Positions 7,295 through 16,685 of a DNA stretch of 39,655 nucleotides are shown piece after piece. The first letter of the stretch is position 1. The number at the start of each line of letters is the position of its first letter. Location: positions 1 through 39,655 of the forward strand of contig NZ_AUAT01000023.1 in the NCBI RefSeq assembly GCF_000428865.1, written 5' to 3'. This DNA is from Eremococcus coleocola DSM 15696. GTDB lineage: Bacteria > Bacillota > Bacilli > Lactobacillales > Aerococcaceae. The position numbers and the translations under genes are program-made. Below the pieces are notes generated by a model that searched no databases, was not told the origin of the DNA, and worked only from the letters and a program-made list of their open reading frames with translations.

Positions 7295-8638
7295 GTGGAA
7301 TATACCTTGACAAGTAAGGTACAGTCTCAAGCAAAAGCAGTGTTAAAGGACTGGATTGCCGTGCCATCTGTGTGTGATGAAACAGATGATAAAACACCAT
7401 TTGGTCGTCATATTCAAGAAGCTTTGGAACTGGCTTTAGCTACCTGTGAAGAATTAGGTTTTAAAACCTTTATCGATCCTCAAGGATACTATGGCTACGC
7501 TGAAATTGGTGAAGGGGAAGAATTACTTGCAATCCTTTGTCACTTAGATGTAGTACCTGCTGAAGATTTGGTTGAATGGACCCATAATCCTTTTGAAATG
7601 GTTGAAAGCGATGGGAAGTTATACGGTCGTGGAACCCAAGATGACAAAGGGCCTTCAGTGGCAGCCTTATATGGGGTTAAAGCCTTAATGGACCAAGGTT
7701 ATGAGTTTAACAAACGGGTTCGGTTTATTTTCGGAACCGATGAAGAAACTTTATGGCGGTGCATGGCCCGTTATGGTGAAATTGAGGAACAAGCTACTTA
7801 TGGCTTCGCCCCAGATTCAGCCTTTCCTTTAACCTATGCCGAAAAAGGCTTACTTCAAGCTTATCTGGTGGGACCTGGTTCTAATGATTTTACCCTCAAT
7901 AATGACCGTGCTTTTAATGCTGTGCCGGCCAAGGCCATGTATCAAGGCGATAAGCTGGATGCAGTCAAAGCAGCCTTAGATCAATTAGGCTTTGAATATA
8001 CGGATGATGCAAGGCAAATTGTCGTTTTAGGAAAATCAGTCCATGCTAAGGATGCTTATGAAGGCACGAATGCGGTTATTCGTTTAGCCCTGGCTTTAGA
8101 AAAATTATTTCCAGAAAATCCTGCCTTTAAACTGATTAAAGATAAATTCTATGAAACAGGCTATGCCAAACCAATTTTTGGGGAAGTCGAAGATGAAATG
8201 TCAGGTCCTTTAACGGTTAATTTATCTAAATTAATTATTAATGAAGATGAAAGTCGAATTGGGCTCGATATTCGGATTCCAGTCACTGCTGATAAAGACC
8301 TACTAGTTGATCAATTAGCTAAAGCAGCCGCTGAATATGATTTCGAATATCAAGAATTTGACTATCTAAATTCACTTTATGTTCCCCTTGATAGTCCATT
8401 GGTAAATACTTTATTGGAAGTTTACCGTGATTTAACGGGTGATTTGACTGAGCCTATTTCATCAGGTGGTGCAACCTTTGCTCGAACCATGCCTAATTGT
8501 GTGGCCTTCGGTGCTCAAACTAAGGGAGCGGCGGTTACGGAACATCAAATTGATGAATATATTTCAGTCGAAAATTTCTATGATGCTATGGAAATCTATG
8601 CCCATGCGGTCAAAGAATTAGCCAGTGACCCAGCTTAG
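7295..8638 (+). CDS. M20 family metallopeptidase of the arc operon (Xaa-His dipeptidase/PepV-like)
   Basis: The 447-residue cytoplasmic enzyme is of the M20 dinuclear zinc family. Visible ligands are His83 and Asp85 (CHLDVV), the bridging Asp116 (GRGTQDDKGP), the catalytic pair Glu150-Glu151 (GTDEET), Asp174 (APDSAFP) and a C-terminal His in VTEHQ. The start is GTG at 7295, preceded by AAAGGAG at good spacing; no upstream ATG fits. It lies between arcD and arcC, where streptococci also carry an M20 gene often named arcT. It may release arginine or other amino acids from peptides to feed the pathway, but its substrate is unknown. The name arcT is used for different proteins in other genera, so no symbol is given. 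Confidence 0.88.
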   Translation: MEYTLTSKVQSQAKAVLKDWIAVPSVCDETDDKTPFGRHIQEALELALATCEELGFKTFIDPQGYYGYAEIGEGEELLAILCHLDVVPAEDLVEWTHNPFEMVESDGKLYGRGTQDDKGPSVAALYGVKALMDQGYEFNKRVRFIFGTDEETLWRCMARYGEIEEQATYGFAPDSAFPLTYAEKGLLQAYLVGPGSNDFTLNNDRAFNAVPAKAMYQGDKLDAVKAALDQLGFEYTDDARQIVVLGKSVHAKDAYEGTNAVIRLALALEKLFPENPAFKLIKDKFYETGYAKPIFGEVEDEMSGPLTVNLSKLIINEDESRIGLDIRIPVTADKDLLVDQLAKAAAEYDFEYQEFDYLNSLYVPLDSPLVNTLLEVYRDLTGDLTEPISSGGATFARTMPNCVAFGAQTKGAAVTEHQIDEYISVENFYDAMEIYAHAVKELASDPA

Positions 8639-8737
8639 TTACTTTAACTAAATAGAATCACTTATCTTGTGAGATTGTCCAATTGTAAAATAGACAATGC
8701 CTAGGTAAGCTGATAAAAAAGAAAAAGGAGTGTATCT

Positions 8738-9679
8738 ATGTCTAATCGTAAAATTGTTGTTGCTCTAGGTGGAAATGCCATTCTTACTGATAATCCAACG
8801 GCTCAAGCTCAAAAAGATGCCTTGAAACAAACTGCTGAATTCTTAGTGAAATTAATCCAAAATGGGGATGAATTAATTATCACTCATGGTAATGGTCCTC
8901 AAGTTGGTAACTTATTATTACAAAATATTGCAGCTGATTCAGAAAAGAACCCTGCTTTTGAATTAGATTCATTAGTGGCTATGACCGAAGGTTCAATCGG
9001 TTATTGGTTACAAAATGCCTTACAAAATGCTTTAAAAGACTTAAATATTGATAAATCTGTCGCTTCAGTCGTGACTCAAGTTATTGTAGATAAGAATGAC
9101 CCAGCCTTCACTAACTTATCTAAACCAATCGGACCTTTCTATTCTGAAGAAGAAGCCAAAGCCGAAATGGAAAAATCTAATGCGACATTTAAAGAAGATG
9201 CTGGTCGTGGTTGGCGTAAAGTGGTGGCCTCACCAAAACCAGTTGGAATTAAAGAACTAGAAGTAATCCGTACTTTAGTTGACGCTGGTCACGTAGTCGT
9301 AGCCGGCGGTGGTGGCGGTGTGCCAGTTATTGAAGAAGACGGTAAATTAGTCGGGGTCGAAGCCGTAATTGATAAAGACTTCGCTTCTCAAAAATTAGCT
9401 GCTGACTTAGGCGCTGATATGTTCATCGTTCTAACTGGAGTTGATTATGTTTATGTAAACTTCAATAAACCAGACCAAGCTAAATTAGAAAAAGTTACTG
9501 TTGCAGAAATGAAAGAATATATGGGTCAAGATCAATTTGCCCCAGGTTCAATGCTACCTAAGGTTGAAGCAACCATTAAATTCGTAGAAGAAACTGACAA
9601 TGGTCGTGCAGTAATTACTTCTTTAGAAAACTTAGAACAATTAATTGAATCAGATGCTGGAACAATCATTGAAAAGTAA
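8738..9679 (+). CDS. arcC: carbamate kinase
   Basis: The 313-residue enzyme transfers phosphate from carbamoyl phosphate to ADP, giving ATP, CO2 and ammonia, the energy-yielding step of the pathway. Amino-acid-kinase motifs are ALGGNAIL at the N-terminus, HGNGPQVGNLLLQ near residue 50, and the AGGGGGVPV phosphate-binding loop near residue 190. Length matches the family. AAAAAGGAG precedes the ATG. The last arc gene follows the peptidase by 99 bases, with a small hairpin between them (8661-8709). The end of this gene contains the -35 element of the argS promoter. Confidence 0.96.
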   Translation: MSNRKIVVALGGNAILTDNPTAQAQKDALKQTAEFLVKLIQNGDELIITHGNGPQVGNLLLQNIAADSEKNPAFELDSLVAMTEGSIGYWLQNALQNALKDLNIDKSVASVVTQVIVDKNDPAFTNLSKPIGPFYSEEEAKAEMEKSNATFKEDAGRGWRKVVASPKPVGIKELEVIRTLVDAGHVVVAGGGGGVPVIEEDGKLVGVEAVIDKDFASQKLAADLGADMFIVLTGVDYVYVNFNKPDQAKLEKVTVAEMKEYMGQDQFAPGSMLPKVEATIKFVEETDNGRAVITSLENLEQLIESDAGTIIEK

Positions 9680-9697
9680 AAATTAAAATGTTATAAT
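9669..9697 (+). promoter_or_regulatory. sigma-A promoter of argS
   Basis: TTGAAA (9669-9674) and a perfect TATAAT (9692-9697) are separated by 17 bases. The -35 lies inside the last codons of arcC. Transcription would start near 9704, just ahead of the T-box leader, so argS does not depend on the arc promoter. Confidence 0.75.
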
Positions 9698-9720
9698 TAA
9701 ACACATAAATTTTTAAACAC

Positions 9721-9958
9721 GGAAAGAGAGTAAGTTGAAAAACTTCGTTACTAGCAAGTTGGGATGATGGAAGCCAACACGATGATTTAACTGAACCGCA
9801 CTTTCTAAGACAGATTGGGTGAACTTAAGTAGCCTGGTCCGGAGATATCTCCGTTAGCAAAGAGAGATGGACAGCGATGCCTGTTCAATTAGAGTGGTAC
9901 CGTGTATTAGTAAATGTCTAATACGCCTCTAGGAGCAGAGCTTCTGGAGGCGTTTTTT
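9721..9958 (+). promoter_or_regulatory. T-box leader (tRNA-Arg responsive) of argS
   Basis: The hallmark T-box AGAGTGGTACCGTG is at 9891-9904 and is followed by a terminator. Stem I is closed by GAAAG (9722-9726) with CTTTC (9801-9805). Next to that, on the 3' side, lies CGC (9797-9799) followed by A, the expected specifier position and an arginine codon. The antiterminator pairs AGAG (9891-9894) with CTCT (9927-9930) and TATTAG (9905-9910) with CTAATA (9918-9923), competing with the terminator. Uncharged tRNA-Arg should stabilise it and allow transcription of argS. The specifier call is inferred from position. Confidence 0.92.
9923..9958 (+). terminator. T-box-controlled terminator before argS
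   Basis: ACGCCTCTAGGAG pairs with CTTCTGGAGGCGT at 11 of 13 positions and six T residues follow. The left arm overlaps the antiterminator, as expected for a T-box switch. Confidence 0.9.
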
Positions 9959-9981
9959 ATTTGAAAAGGAGAATCGAAAGT

Positions 9982-11673
9982 ATGGAAGATAAACAAATCG
10001 TAGTTGCGGCTTTGAGCCCGCTTGTGGCTGAACATTTAGATGAAGGGAAAATTTCACAATTAATTGAAAAACCATCAAATGCTGAACATGGTGATTTAGC
10101 CTTTCCGGTTTTCCAATTGGCTAAGGCTTTCCGTAAAGCCCCGAATTTAATTGCCCAAGAATTAGTTGAAAAAATTGATGGTGCTCATTTTGACAAAGTT
10201 GAAGCAGTTGGACCATATATTAACTTCTTCTTAAACCGTAAAGAAAAATCAAATGAGATTATTTCTCAAGTTATCAAAGAAGACAGTCATTATGGTGAAG
10301 TTGACCTAGGTCATGGTGGCACTGTTGTACTTGATTATTCATCACCAAATATTGCTAAACCTATGTCAATGGGGCATTTACGGTCAACGGTTATTGGTAA
10401 TTCGCTTGATCTAATGCATCAAAAGATGAATTATAAGACTGTATCAGTAAACCACTTAGGTGACTGGGGAACTCAGTTCGGTAAATTAATCGTAGCCTAT
10501 AAGGGTTGGGGTGACGAAGCCACTGTCCGTAAAGATCCTGTGAATGAATTAGTAAAACTATATGTTGAATTTCATGAAAAATCTGAAGAAGATCCTTCTT
10601 TAGAAGATCAAGGTCGGGCTGCCTTTAAGAAATTAGAAGATGGCGACCCAGAAATGACTGAACTATGGACCTGGTTCAAAGATGAATCCATTAAAGAATT
10701 TGAAAAAGTCTATGACTTAATGGGGATTTCTTTTGACCATTATACCGGTGAATCCTTCTATAATGACAAGATGGAAGATAAGTTACAAATCTTGGCAGAT
10801 AAGGGTATTTCAACCGTTGAAAATGGAGCAACCTTAGTTTATCTTGACGATGAAGAATTACCACCTGCTCTAGTAAAACGTTCTGATGGTGCTACTCTTT
10901 ATATCACCCGGGATATTGCCACTGCCTACTACCGTAAAGAAACTTATAATTTCGTTAAGAGTTTATATATTGTGGGGAATGAACAAGCCAACCACTTTAG
11001 ACAGTTAAAAGCAATCCTTAAACGGATGGGTAACGATTGGTCCGATGATATGGTTCATATTGCTTTTGGTTTAATTACTTTGGAAGGTAAGAAATTATCA
11101 ACCCGTAAAGGTAAAATTGTCTTACTAGAAGCCGTAATGAATGAAGCCATGGAATTAGCCTTAGAACAAATTGAAGCTAAGAATCCTGACCTAGAAAACA
11201 AAGAAGAAGTGGCTAGACAAGTTGGGGTCGGTGCGGTTATTTTCCACGATTTGAAATCAGACCGGATGAACTCCTTTGACTTTAAATTATCTGAAGTCAT
11301 TCAATTTGAGGGTGAAACAGGTCCTTATGTTCAATATACTTATGCGCGGGCTAAATCCTTACTTGAAAAATATGGTAAGGAATTAAAGGCAGATGAAATC
11401 TATGAATTGACCGATGAATATGCCTGGGCAGTCATTAAGAAATTAGCTGAATATAGTGATACTTTAGTGGCCGCCACTGAAAAATATGAACCTTCTATGA
11501 TTGCCCGTTATGTCATTCAATTAGCTCAAGCCTTTAACAAATACTATGGAAATGTACGTCTATTAAATGATGATGATCAATTAGCAGCACGGATGGCATT
11601 AGTTAAAGCAACTTCAATTGTCTTAAAAGATGGTTTAAGTTTATTAGGTGTAGAAGCACCAGAAAACATGTAA
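9982..11673 (+). CDS. argS: arginyl-tRNA synthetase
   Basis: This 563-residue class I aminoacyl-tRNA synthetase charges tRNA-Arg. The HIGH-type signature lies in SSPNIAKPMSMGHLRST and the KMSKS-equivalent is KKLSTRKGK. The DALR anticodon-binding region forms the C-terminus and an Arg-type N-terminal additional domain precedes the catalytic core. The ATG at 9982 is chosen because AAAAGGAG lies about 11 bases upstream; an in-frame TTG at 9961 overlaps the terminator and has no ribosome-binding site. The gene stands directly after the arginine-degrading operon but has its own promoter and T-box, so it can be raised when arginine is consumed. Confidence 0.96.
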   Translation: MEDKQIVVAALSPLVAEHLDEGKISQLIEKPSNAEHGDLAFPVFQLAKAFRKAPNLIAQELVEKIDGAHFDKVEAVGPYINFFLNRKEKSNEIISQVIKEDSHYGEVDLGHGGTVVLDYSSPNIAKPMSMGHLRSTVIGNSLDLMHQKMNYKTVSVNHLGDWGTQFGKLIVAYKGWGDEATVRKDPVNELVKLYVEFHEKSEEDPSLEDQGRAAFKKLEDGDPEMTELWTWFKDESIKEFEKVYDLMGISFDHYTGESFYNDKMEDKLQILADKGISTVENGATLVYLDDEELPPALVKRSDGATLYITRDIATAYYRKETYNFVKSLYIVGNEQANHFRQLKAILKRMGNDWSDDMVHIAFGLITLEGKKLSTRKGKIVLLEAVMNEAMELALEQIEAKNPDLENKEEVARQVGVGAVIFHDLKSDRMNSFDFKLSEVIQFEGETGPYVQYTYARAKSLLEKYGKELKADEIYELTDEYAWAVIKKLAEYSDTLVAATEKYEPSMIARYVIQLAQAFNKYYGNVRLLNDDDQLAARMALVKATSIVLKDGLSLLGVEAPENM

Positions 11674-11694
11674 TTAAAATTATTAAATTTTATA

Positions 11695-11729
11695 AATGAG
11701 ACCCTAGTTCTGCTAGGGTCTCATTTATT
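11695..11729 (+). terminator. terminator of argS
   Basis: AATGAGACCCTAG (11695-11707) and CTAGGGTCTCATT (11713-11725) form a perfect 13-base stem with a 5-base loop, followed by TATTTT. Confidence 0.85.
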
Positions 11730-11828
11730 TTAATAAAAAATTGTGCTAGAATGGGAAGTGTGAATACCCTTACTTAGTATTAAAAAGGGTGAATGTAACT
11801 GTTAATGGCAGGGAAAGAAGGGTTGCCA

Positions 11829-12527
11829 ATGAATCGTGAATTAGAGTCATATATTGAAGAATTGGAACATCACGAATTTTTTAAATGTTTTTCAACAGAA
11901 GAGTTAAATTATTTTAAATCGAATGTCGTTATTCATCAATACCGTAAAGGACAAATTCTTTTCTTCCAGGAAGATCCTAAAATGTTTTCCTATTACTTAC
12001 TTAAAGGCTTAATCAAATTAGAGACCACCAATTCATCGGGGGACTATACCTATGTTGATTATGTTCAGGAACATAATTACTTCCCTTACTCAGAGTCACT
12101 TGACCGGCAGAATTATGGCTATACAGCCTATGCCCGGACCGATGTTGACTTAATGATGATCTCAAATAAAATTATGACAGAAATTATGACTTCAAATGTG
12201 GATTTATTAATTTATATGTTTAAAAAATTGTCAAATATTTCAGTCTTCTTAGAGAAACGAATTCAAATGGGATCCACCCCATCAGCTTCTGACCGAGTCG
12301 TCCAGGCGCTTGCTATTTGGATGTATGATATGGGTGTCACCCAAAAAGACAAAATGGTGATTTTGCATCCCCTGACCATTAATGAGTTAGCTCAGGTAGC
12401 GGGGACTACCCGTGAAACAGCGGGGAAGGTGGTCAAGCAGATCCATAAGGAAGGGTTGATTAATTTTACCCGTCAGGGTATTTATTACCTGAAGCCAGAT
12501 TATTTTAATGATCTCATGTTCAATTAA
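11829..12527 (+). CDS. Crp/Fnr-family transcriptional regulator (ArcR-like)
   Basis: The 232-residue protein has an N-terminal cyclic-nucleotide-binding-type beta barrel (about residues 20-130, starting FFKCFSTEEL) and a C-terminal winged helix (about 165-230) whose recognition helix lies in AGTTRETAGKVVKQI. No cysteine cluster of Fnr type is present. The start at 11829 has AAGGG ahead of it; the in-frame ATG at 11805 lacks a well-placed site. Its position after arcABDC and argS, together with the family, suggests an ArcR-type activator of arginine catabolism. Crp-like boxes are present before arcA (3139-3154) and adhE (19927-19944). Whether it binds a ligand cannot be told from sequence. Confidence 0.82.
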   Translation: MNRELESYIEELEHHEFFKCFSTEELNYFKSNVVIHQYRKGQILFFQEDPKMFSYYLLKGLIKLETTNSSGDYTYVDYVQEHNYFPYSESLDRQNYGYTAYARTDVDLMMISNKIMTEIMTSNVDLLIYMFKKLSNISVFLEKRIQMGSTPSASDRVVQALAIWMYDMGVTQKDKMVILHPLTINELAQVAGTTRETAGKVVKQIHKEGLINFTRQGIYYLKPDYFNDLMFN

Positions 12528-12684
12528 ATTATTTTAAATAATTATAATTTTGATAGATATTTAATCAGACCAATCAAAATAACTAGACCGGCCTTTCTGT
12601 GAGTAATTAAGGTCTTGATTTTGATTAGCCTTTTCCTTAGTTTCTTGGGCCGATTGGATTAAAGCTAAATCAGAAAGGAAAACA

Positions 12685-13404
12685 ATGATTACTGCAATCG
12701 TATTTGATGTGGATGATACCTTATATGACTTACAAAGTCCTTTTAAAGAGGCTATCAGCAAGAATTTTCCATCAATAAATGGGCAAAAGACGGAAGTGTT
12801 GTTTGATACATATCGCTATTATTCAGACCTTGCTTTTCACCAAGCTTATCAAGAAAATTGGTCTCAATTTGACTATGACCACTATCGGCTAGGACACATG
12901 TTGGCTCATTTCACCGATATCGACTTAAGAGCTGACCAAACTCGGGCCTTTAAGGCAGACTACCAAGCTGCTTTAGGTCGGATTCGCTTGTTTCCATATA
13001 TGCAACAGCTACTGGAGCTTTTGCTAGAGACAAATTTTCCGCGTGCTGTGCTTACTAACGGTGAGGTAGACCACCAGTCCTTAAAGATTAAGGGCTTAGC
13101 CTTGGAGAAGTATTTCGATAGCCAACACCTCTTAATCAGTGGTTCCACCCCTTACCACAAACCAGACCCCCGTTTGTTCAACTTAGCGAGCCAGATTTGG
13201 GACTTTGAACCAAGTCAAACGCTCTATATCGGTGACGCTTATGTTAATGATATGATGGGGGCCGCCAAAGCAGGCTGGCAGACACTTTGGTTTAACCACC
13301 GAAGACGTCCGCTGCCACCTCATCAGGGTCCTATTCATAACTTTGAATGTGAGACAGATGAAGAGGTATTGAATTGGGTTAACCACCATGTTTTAGAGGC
13401 TTAA
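12685..13404 (+). CDS. HAD-family hydrolase, subfamily IA
   Basis: The 239-residue protein carries the four HAD motifs: DVDDT at residues 8-12 (nucleophile Asp8, acid/base Asp10), TNG in motif II, the motif III lysine in KPDPRLF, and GDAYVNDMMGA for the metal-binding acids. A helical cap lies between motifs I and II, as in YjjG-type nucleotidases and phosphoglycolate-like phosphatases. The substrate cannot be inferred. GAAAGGA precedes the ATG. It stands alone between the regulator and the pentose-phosphate operon, which has its own promoter. The 157-base gap upstream shows no clear promoter. Confidence 0.85.
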   Translation: MITAIVFDVDDTLYDLQSPFKEAISKNFPSINGQKTEVLFDTYRYYSDLAFHQAYQENWSQFDYDHYRLGHMLAHFTDIDLRADQTRAFKADYQAALGRIRLFPYMQQLLELLLETNFPRAVLTNGEVDHQSLKIKGLALEKYFDSQHLLISGSTPYHKPDPRLFNLASQIWDFEPSQTLYIGDAYVNDMMGAAKAGWQTLWFNHRRRPLPPHQGPIHNFECETDEEVLNWVNHHVLEA

Positions 13405-13433
13405 AAGCCAAACTTTTTGAGTAAATTTGTAAG

Positions 13434-13473
13434 CTTGCTTGAGATTGAAATGGAAGCAAGGTTGGCTTAAAAT
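13434..13473 (+). promoter_or_regulatory. promoter of the pentose-phosphate operon, with inverted repeat
   Basis: TTGAAA (13445-13450) and TAAAAT (13468-13473) are spaced by 17 bases. The inverted repeat CTTGCTT (13434-13440) / AAGCAAG (13454-13460) brackets the -35 element. It could be an operator, or part of a weak terminator for the upstream HAD gene. Confidence 0.55.
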
Positions 13474-13509
13474 AAGATGTATAAACAAAATATTTTGAGG
13501 AGGTCCTCT

Positions 13510-14157
13510 ATGAAATTCTTCTTGGATACTGCAAATATTGATGAAATTAAACGGATTGTTGACTTAGGTTTGGTCGATGGCGTGACAACTAACCCCACAA
13601 TTATTTCGCGTGAGGGGCGTGATTTTGAAGAAGTCATTAAAGAAATTTGTGACTTGGTGCCTGGACCCGTTTCAGCCGAAGTGATTGGCTTAGAAGCGGA
13701 TCAAATGGTGGAAGAAGCACGGAAGTTAGCTCAATGGGCTGACAATGTTGTGGTGAAAATTCCGATGACTGAAGAAGGTTTGAAGGCCGTTCATATCTTG
13801 TCACAAGAAGGTATTAAAACTAATGTGACTTTAATCTTTAGTGTGACCCAAGCTTTACTAGCCATGAAAGCTGGAGCAACTTATATCAGCCCGTTTGTGG
13901 GAAGATTGGAAGATATTGGCACCGATGCTTATCAATTGATTGCGGATTTACGACAAATCATTGATTTTTATGGTTTTGACACTGAAATTATTGCGGCAAG
14001 TATTCGGACAGCACCTCATTTACAAGAAGTGGCCCGTTGCGGTGCCCATATTGCTACCATTCCTGGCAGTCTCTTCCCGAAACTTTGGTCACATCCTTTG
14101 ACTGATAATGGGATTAAGGACTTTTTAAAGGATTGGGAAGCTTTCCAAAATCGTTAG
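13510..14157 (+). CDS. transaldolase / fructose-6-phosphate aldolase family protein
   Basis: The 215-residue enzyme belongs to the short transaldolase (TalC/MipB/Fsa) group. The fold starts with [13 protein letters not shown] and TTNPT, and the Schiff-base lysine is Lys83 in VVVKIP. Being followed by transketolase and RpiB favours a role as transaldolase in the non-oxidative pentose-phosphate pathway rather than as fructose-6-phosphate aldolase; the two activities are not separable by eye. The ATG at 13510 is preferred over an in-frame ATG at 13477 because GAGGAGG lies directly upstream. It is 10 bases from the transketolase start, so the pair is certainly co-transcribed. Confidence 0.88.
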   Translation: MKFFLDTANIDEIKRIVDLGLVDGVTTNPTIISREGRDFEEVIKEICDLVPGPVSAEVIGLEADQMVEEARKLAQWADNVVVKIPMTEEGLKAVHILSQEGIKTNVTLIFSVTQALLAMKAGATYISPFVGRLEDIGTDAYQLIADLRQIIDFYGFDTEIIAASIRTAPHLQEVARCGAHIATIPGSLFPKLWSHPLTDNGIKDFLKDWEAFQNR

Positions 14158-14167
14158 GAGGAAGTAT

Positions 14168-16171
14168 ATGTTTACAAAAGAAGACCAACTGGCAGTGAGC
14201 ACCTTGCGTGCCTTGAGTATTGACCAAATTGAAGCAGCGAATTCAGGTCACCCTGGGTTACCCCTTGGAGCTGCACCGATGGCTTATAGTTTGTGGACCC
14301 GCCATCTGAATGTTAATCCTAAAGCCTCAAACTGGCCTAACCGTGATCGCTTTGTCTTATCAGCGGGTCATGGCTCTGCCCTGCTTTATTCATTACTACA
14401 TTTGTCTGGTTTTGACGTTTCAATCAATGATTTAAAAGATTTTCGCCAATTGGGTTCCAAGACACCCGGTCACCCTGAGGTGGGACATACAGATGGAGTC
14501 GAAGTGATTACGGGTCCTTTGGGTCAAGGGTTAGCCCAAGCTGTGGGTCTAGCTATGGCCGAAACGCATACGGCGGCCTTGTATAATACGCCAGACTTTC
14601 CAATGATTGACCATTATACTTATACCCTGGTAGGAGATGGTGATTTAATGGAGGGGATTTCTTATGAAGCGGCTTCCTTAGCAGGACGTCAAGCCCTTGA
14701 TAAGTTAATCGTCCTCTATGACTCAAATGATATCTCCTTAGATGGCGACCTGAACCTAGCTTTTAATGAAGATATTCAAGGACGCTTTGAAGCTATGCAC
14801 TGGCATTATCAAAAAGTTACGGATGGCAATGACTTACAAGCTATTTCTGATGCGATTCAAGCGGCTAAAGATCATAAGGGACAACCATCTATAATTGAAA
14901 TTAAGACGGTCATCGGCTTTGGCTCACCTAAGCAAGGGACTTCAGCCGTCCATGGTTCGCCTCTCGGTGCCGATGCCTGGGCCCAAACCCGTCAAGCTTA
15001 TGGCTATGACCAAGCTGAATTTACCGTCCCTGAAGTGAGTCAAGCACAATTTGACCAACATGTCCTTGAACGGGGGCAAAAAGCCTACCAAGCATGGCAA
15101 GACCTTTATGAAGCCTACCAAAAAGCTGAGCCTGAAAAAGCTAAACTCTTTGATTTAGCGTTCAAGGGCGACCTTCCTAAAGATTATGACGCCCACTTAA
15201 CGTATCAAGCTCAAGGTGAAAAAGATATGGCTAGCCGGGCTTCTTCTGGCAAGGCTATCCAAGCCTTAGCCCAAGGCATCCCATACTTATGGGGTGGCTC
15301 AGCTGACTTATCAGGCTCTAACAAGACCATGATCGATGCTTCGGGTGATTTTATGCCAGAAGCACGTGACCAAAGGAATATTTGGTTTGGGGTCCGTGAA
15401 TTTGCTATGGGTGCAATATTAAACGGGATTACCCTCCATGGCGGTAGCCGAGTATTTGGAGGTACCTTCTTCGTCTTCTCTGACTATTTACGGGCGGCGA
15501 TTCGTTTAGCAGCTTTAGGGTCAACGCCTTCAATCTTTATCTTGACCCATGATTCCATCGCAGTAGGGGAAGATGGCCCAACCCACGAACCTGTTGAACA
15601 TTTGGCAGCCTTTAGAGCCATGCCTAACCTCAACGTTCTCCGCCCAGCTGATTCCAATGAAACCTTCGCGGCTTGGAAAATTGCCTTAGAAAGTAAAGAC
15701 CGTCCAAGCTTATTAGTTTTATCACGTCAAAACTTGCCATTACTCCCAGTAGACGCTCAAGTCTTAGAAGAGGGCGTGCGCCGTGGAGCTTATGTGGTCT
15801 CTGCTCAAGCGGGAGACCAAGCTCAAGGTATTCTAATTGCTTCTGGGTCTGAAGTTTCCTTAGCCATCGAAGCTCAAGCTATGTTAAAAGCTGCCGGCCA
15901 TGATGTGGCGGTTGTATCGATGCCAGCTCAAAATATCTTTGATCAACAAGATGAAGAGTATAAAGAATCTATCTTACCGAATGGCGTTCGTAATCGGATG
16001 GCCATTGAGATGGGAGCAAGTAGCGCTTGGTATAAATATGTTGGACTTGATGGTAAGGTCTTAGGAATTGACCAATTTGGTGCTTCTGGTAAAGGGGATG
16101 CAGTGGTTGCTTCTTATGGCTTTACGGCAGATAATATCGTATCTGAATATTTAGCTCAGTTTGATAATTAA
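14168..16171 (+). CDS. tkt: transketolase
   Basis: The 667-residue thiamine-diphosphate enzyme transfers two-carbon units between pentose and hexose or triose phosphates. Order of motifs: [11 protein letters not shown] at about 28-38, the thiamine-diphosphate motif [18 protein letters not shown] at about 155-172, and the C-terminal half with [19 protein letters not shown]. Length and motifs are those of a full bacterial transketolase, not a phosphoketolase. TTAGGAGGA overlaps the stop of the previous gene and gives ideal spacing. Second gene of the operon; rpiB follows 34 bases later. Confidence 0.96.
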   Translation: MFTKEDQLAVSTLRALSIDQIEAANSGHPGLPLGAAPMAYSLWTRHLNVNPKASNWPNRDRFVLSAGHGSALLYSLLHLSGFDVSINDLKDFRQLGSKTPGHPEVGHTDGVEVITGPLGQGLAQAVGLAMAETHTAALYNTPDFPMIDHYTYTLVGDGDLMEGISYEAASLAGRQALDKLIVLYDSNDISLDGDLNLAFNEDIQGRFEAMHWHYQKVTDGNDLQAISDAIQAAKDHKGQPSIIEIKTVIGFGSPKQGTSAVHGSPLGADAWAQTRQAYGYDQAEFTVPEVSQAQFDQHVLERGQKAYQAWQDLYEAYQKAEPEKAKLFDLAFKGDLPKDYDAHLTYQAQGEKDMASRASSGKAIQALAQGIPYLWGGSADLSGSNKTMIDASGDFMPEARDQRNIWFGVREFAMGAILNGITLHGGSRVFGGTFFVFSDYLRAAIRLAALGSTPSIFILTHDSIAVGEDGPTHEPVEHLAAFRAMPNLNVLRPADSNETFAAWKIALESKDRPSLLVLSRQNLPLLPVDAQVLEEGVRRGAYVVSAQAGDQAQGILIASGSEVSLAIEAQAMLKAAGHDVAVVSMPAQNIFDQQDEEYKESILPNGVRNRMAIEMGASSAWYKYVGLDGKVLGIDQFGASGKGDAVVASYGFTADNIVSEYLAQFDN

Positions 16172-16205
16172 AAATTAAATGATGTCTCTAGGAAAGGAAA
16201 TAAAA

Positions 16206-16643
16206 ATGAAAATTGCAATTGGATCTGATCATGGTGGTTACTCTTTGAAGGAAATGATTAAAGAACATTTACAAAGTCAAGGACATGAACTTTTAGATGT
16301 AGGAACGCATAGTCTTGATTCAGTAGATTTTCCTGATTATTCTGCCCAAGTTTGTCAAAAACTTGATGTCCAAGAGGCTGAACTGGGAATTTTAATCTGT
16401 GGTACAGGAATTGGTATGTCCATTGCTGCTAACAAGCATAAAGGTATCCGGGCCGCATTGGTTCATGATGTGTATTCAGCCAAAATGACCCGAGCTCATA
16501 ACAATTCAAATGTTCTTTGCATGGGGGCACGGGTGATTGGTGATGAGTTGGCCAAGATGATTGTTGATACATGGCTTTCGACAGACTTCGAAGGGGGACG
16601 TCACCAACGACGTTTAGATAAATTAGAAGGAGAATCTTGTTAG
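16206..16643 (+). CDS. rpiB: ribose-5-phosphate isomerase B
   Basis: The 145-residue RpiB-type enzyme interconverts ribose 5-phosphate and ribulose 5-phosphate. Asp8-His9 in GSDHGGY, the general base Cys65 in ICGTGIGMS and His98 in AHNNSNVLCMGARV are all present. The related LacA/LacB subunits usually occur as a pair with tagatose genes, which are absent here. The ATG at 16206 follows AGGAAAGGAAAT; an earlier in-frame ATG at 16179 lies 8 bases after the tkt stop but has no ribosome-binding site. Third gene of the pentose-phosphate operon. Confidence 0.93.
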   Translation: MKIAIGSDHGGYSLKEMIKEHLQSQGHELLDVGTHSLDSVDFPDYSAQVCQKLDVQEAELGILICGTGIGMSIAANKHKGIRAALVHDVYSAKMTRAHNNSNVLCMGARVIGDELAKMIVDTWLSTDFEGGRHQRRLDKLEGESC

Positions 16644-16685
16644 GGATTGGACTTTTTTTCCCCGACCCACAAGGAAAGGAAAAGA

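Noticed and set aside
12561-12761. 66-residue minus-strand frame before the HAD gene
   Set aside because: It overlaps the HAD gene start in antisense, has no ribosome-binding site and no similarity that I recognise.
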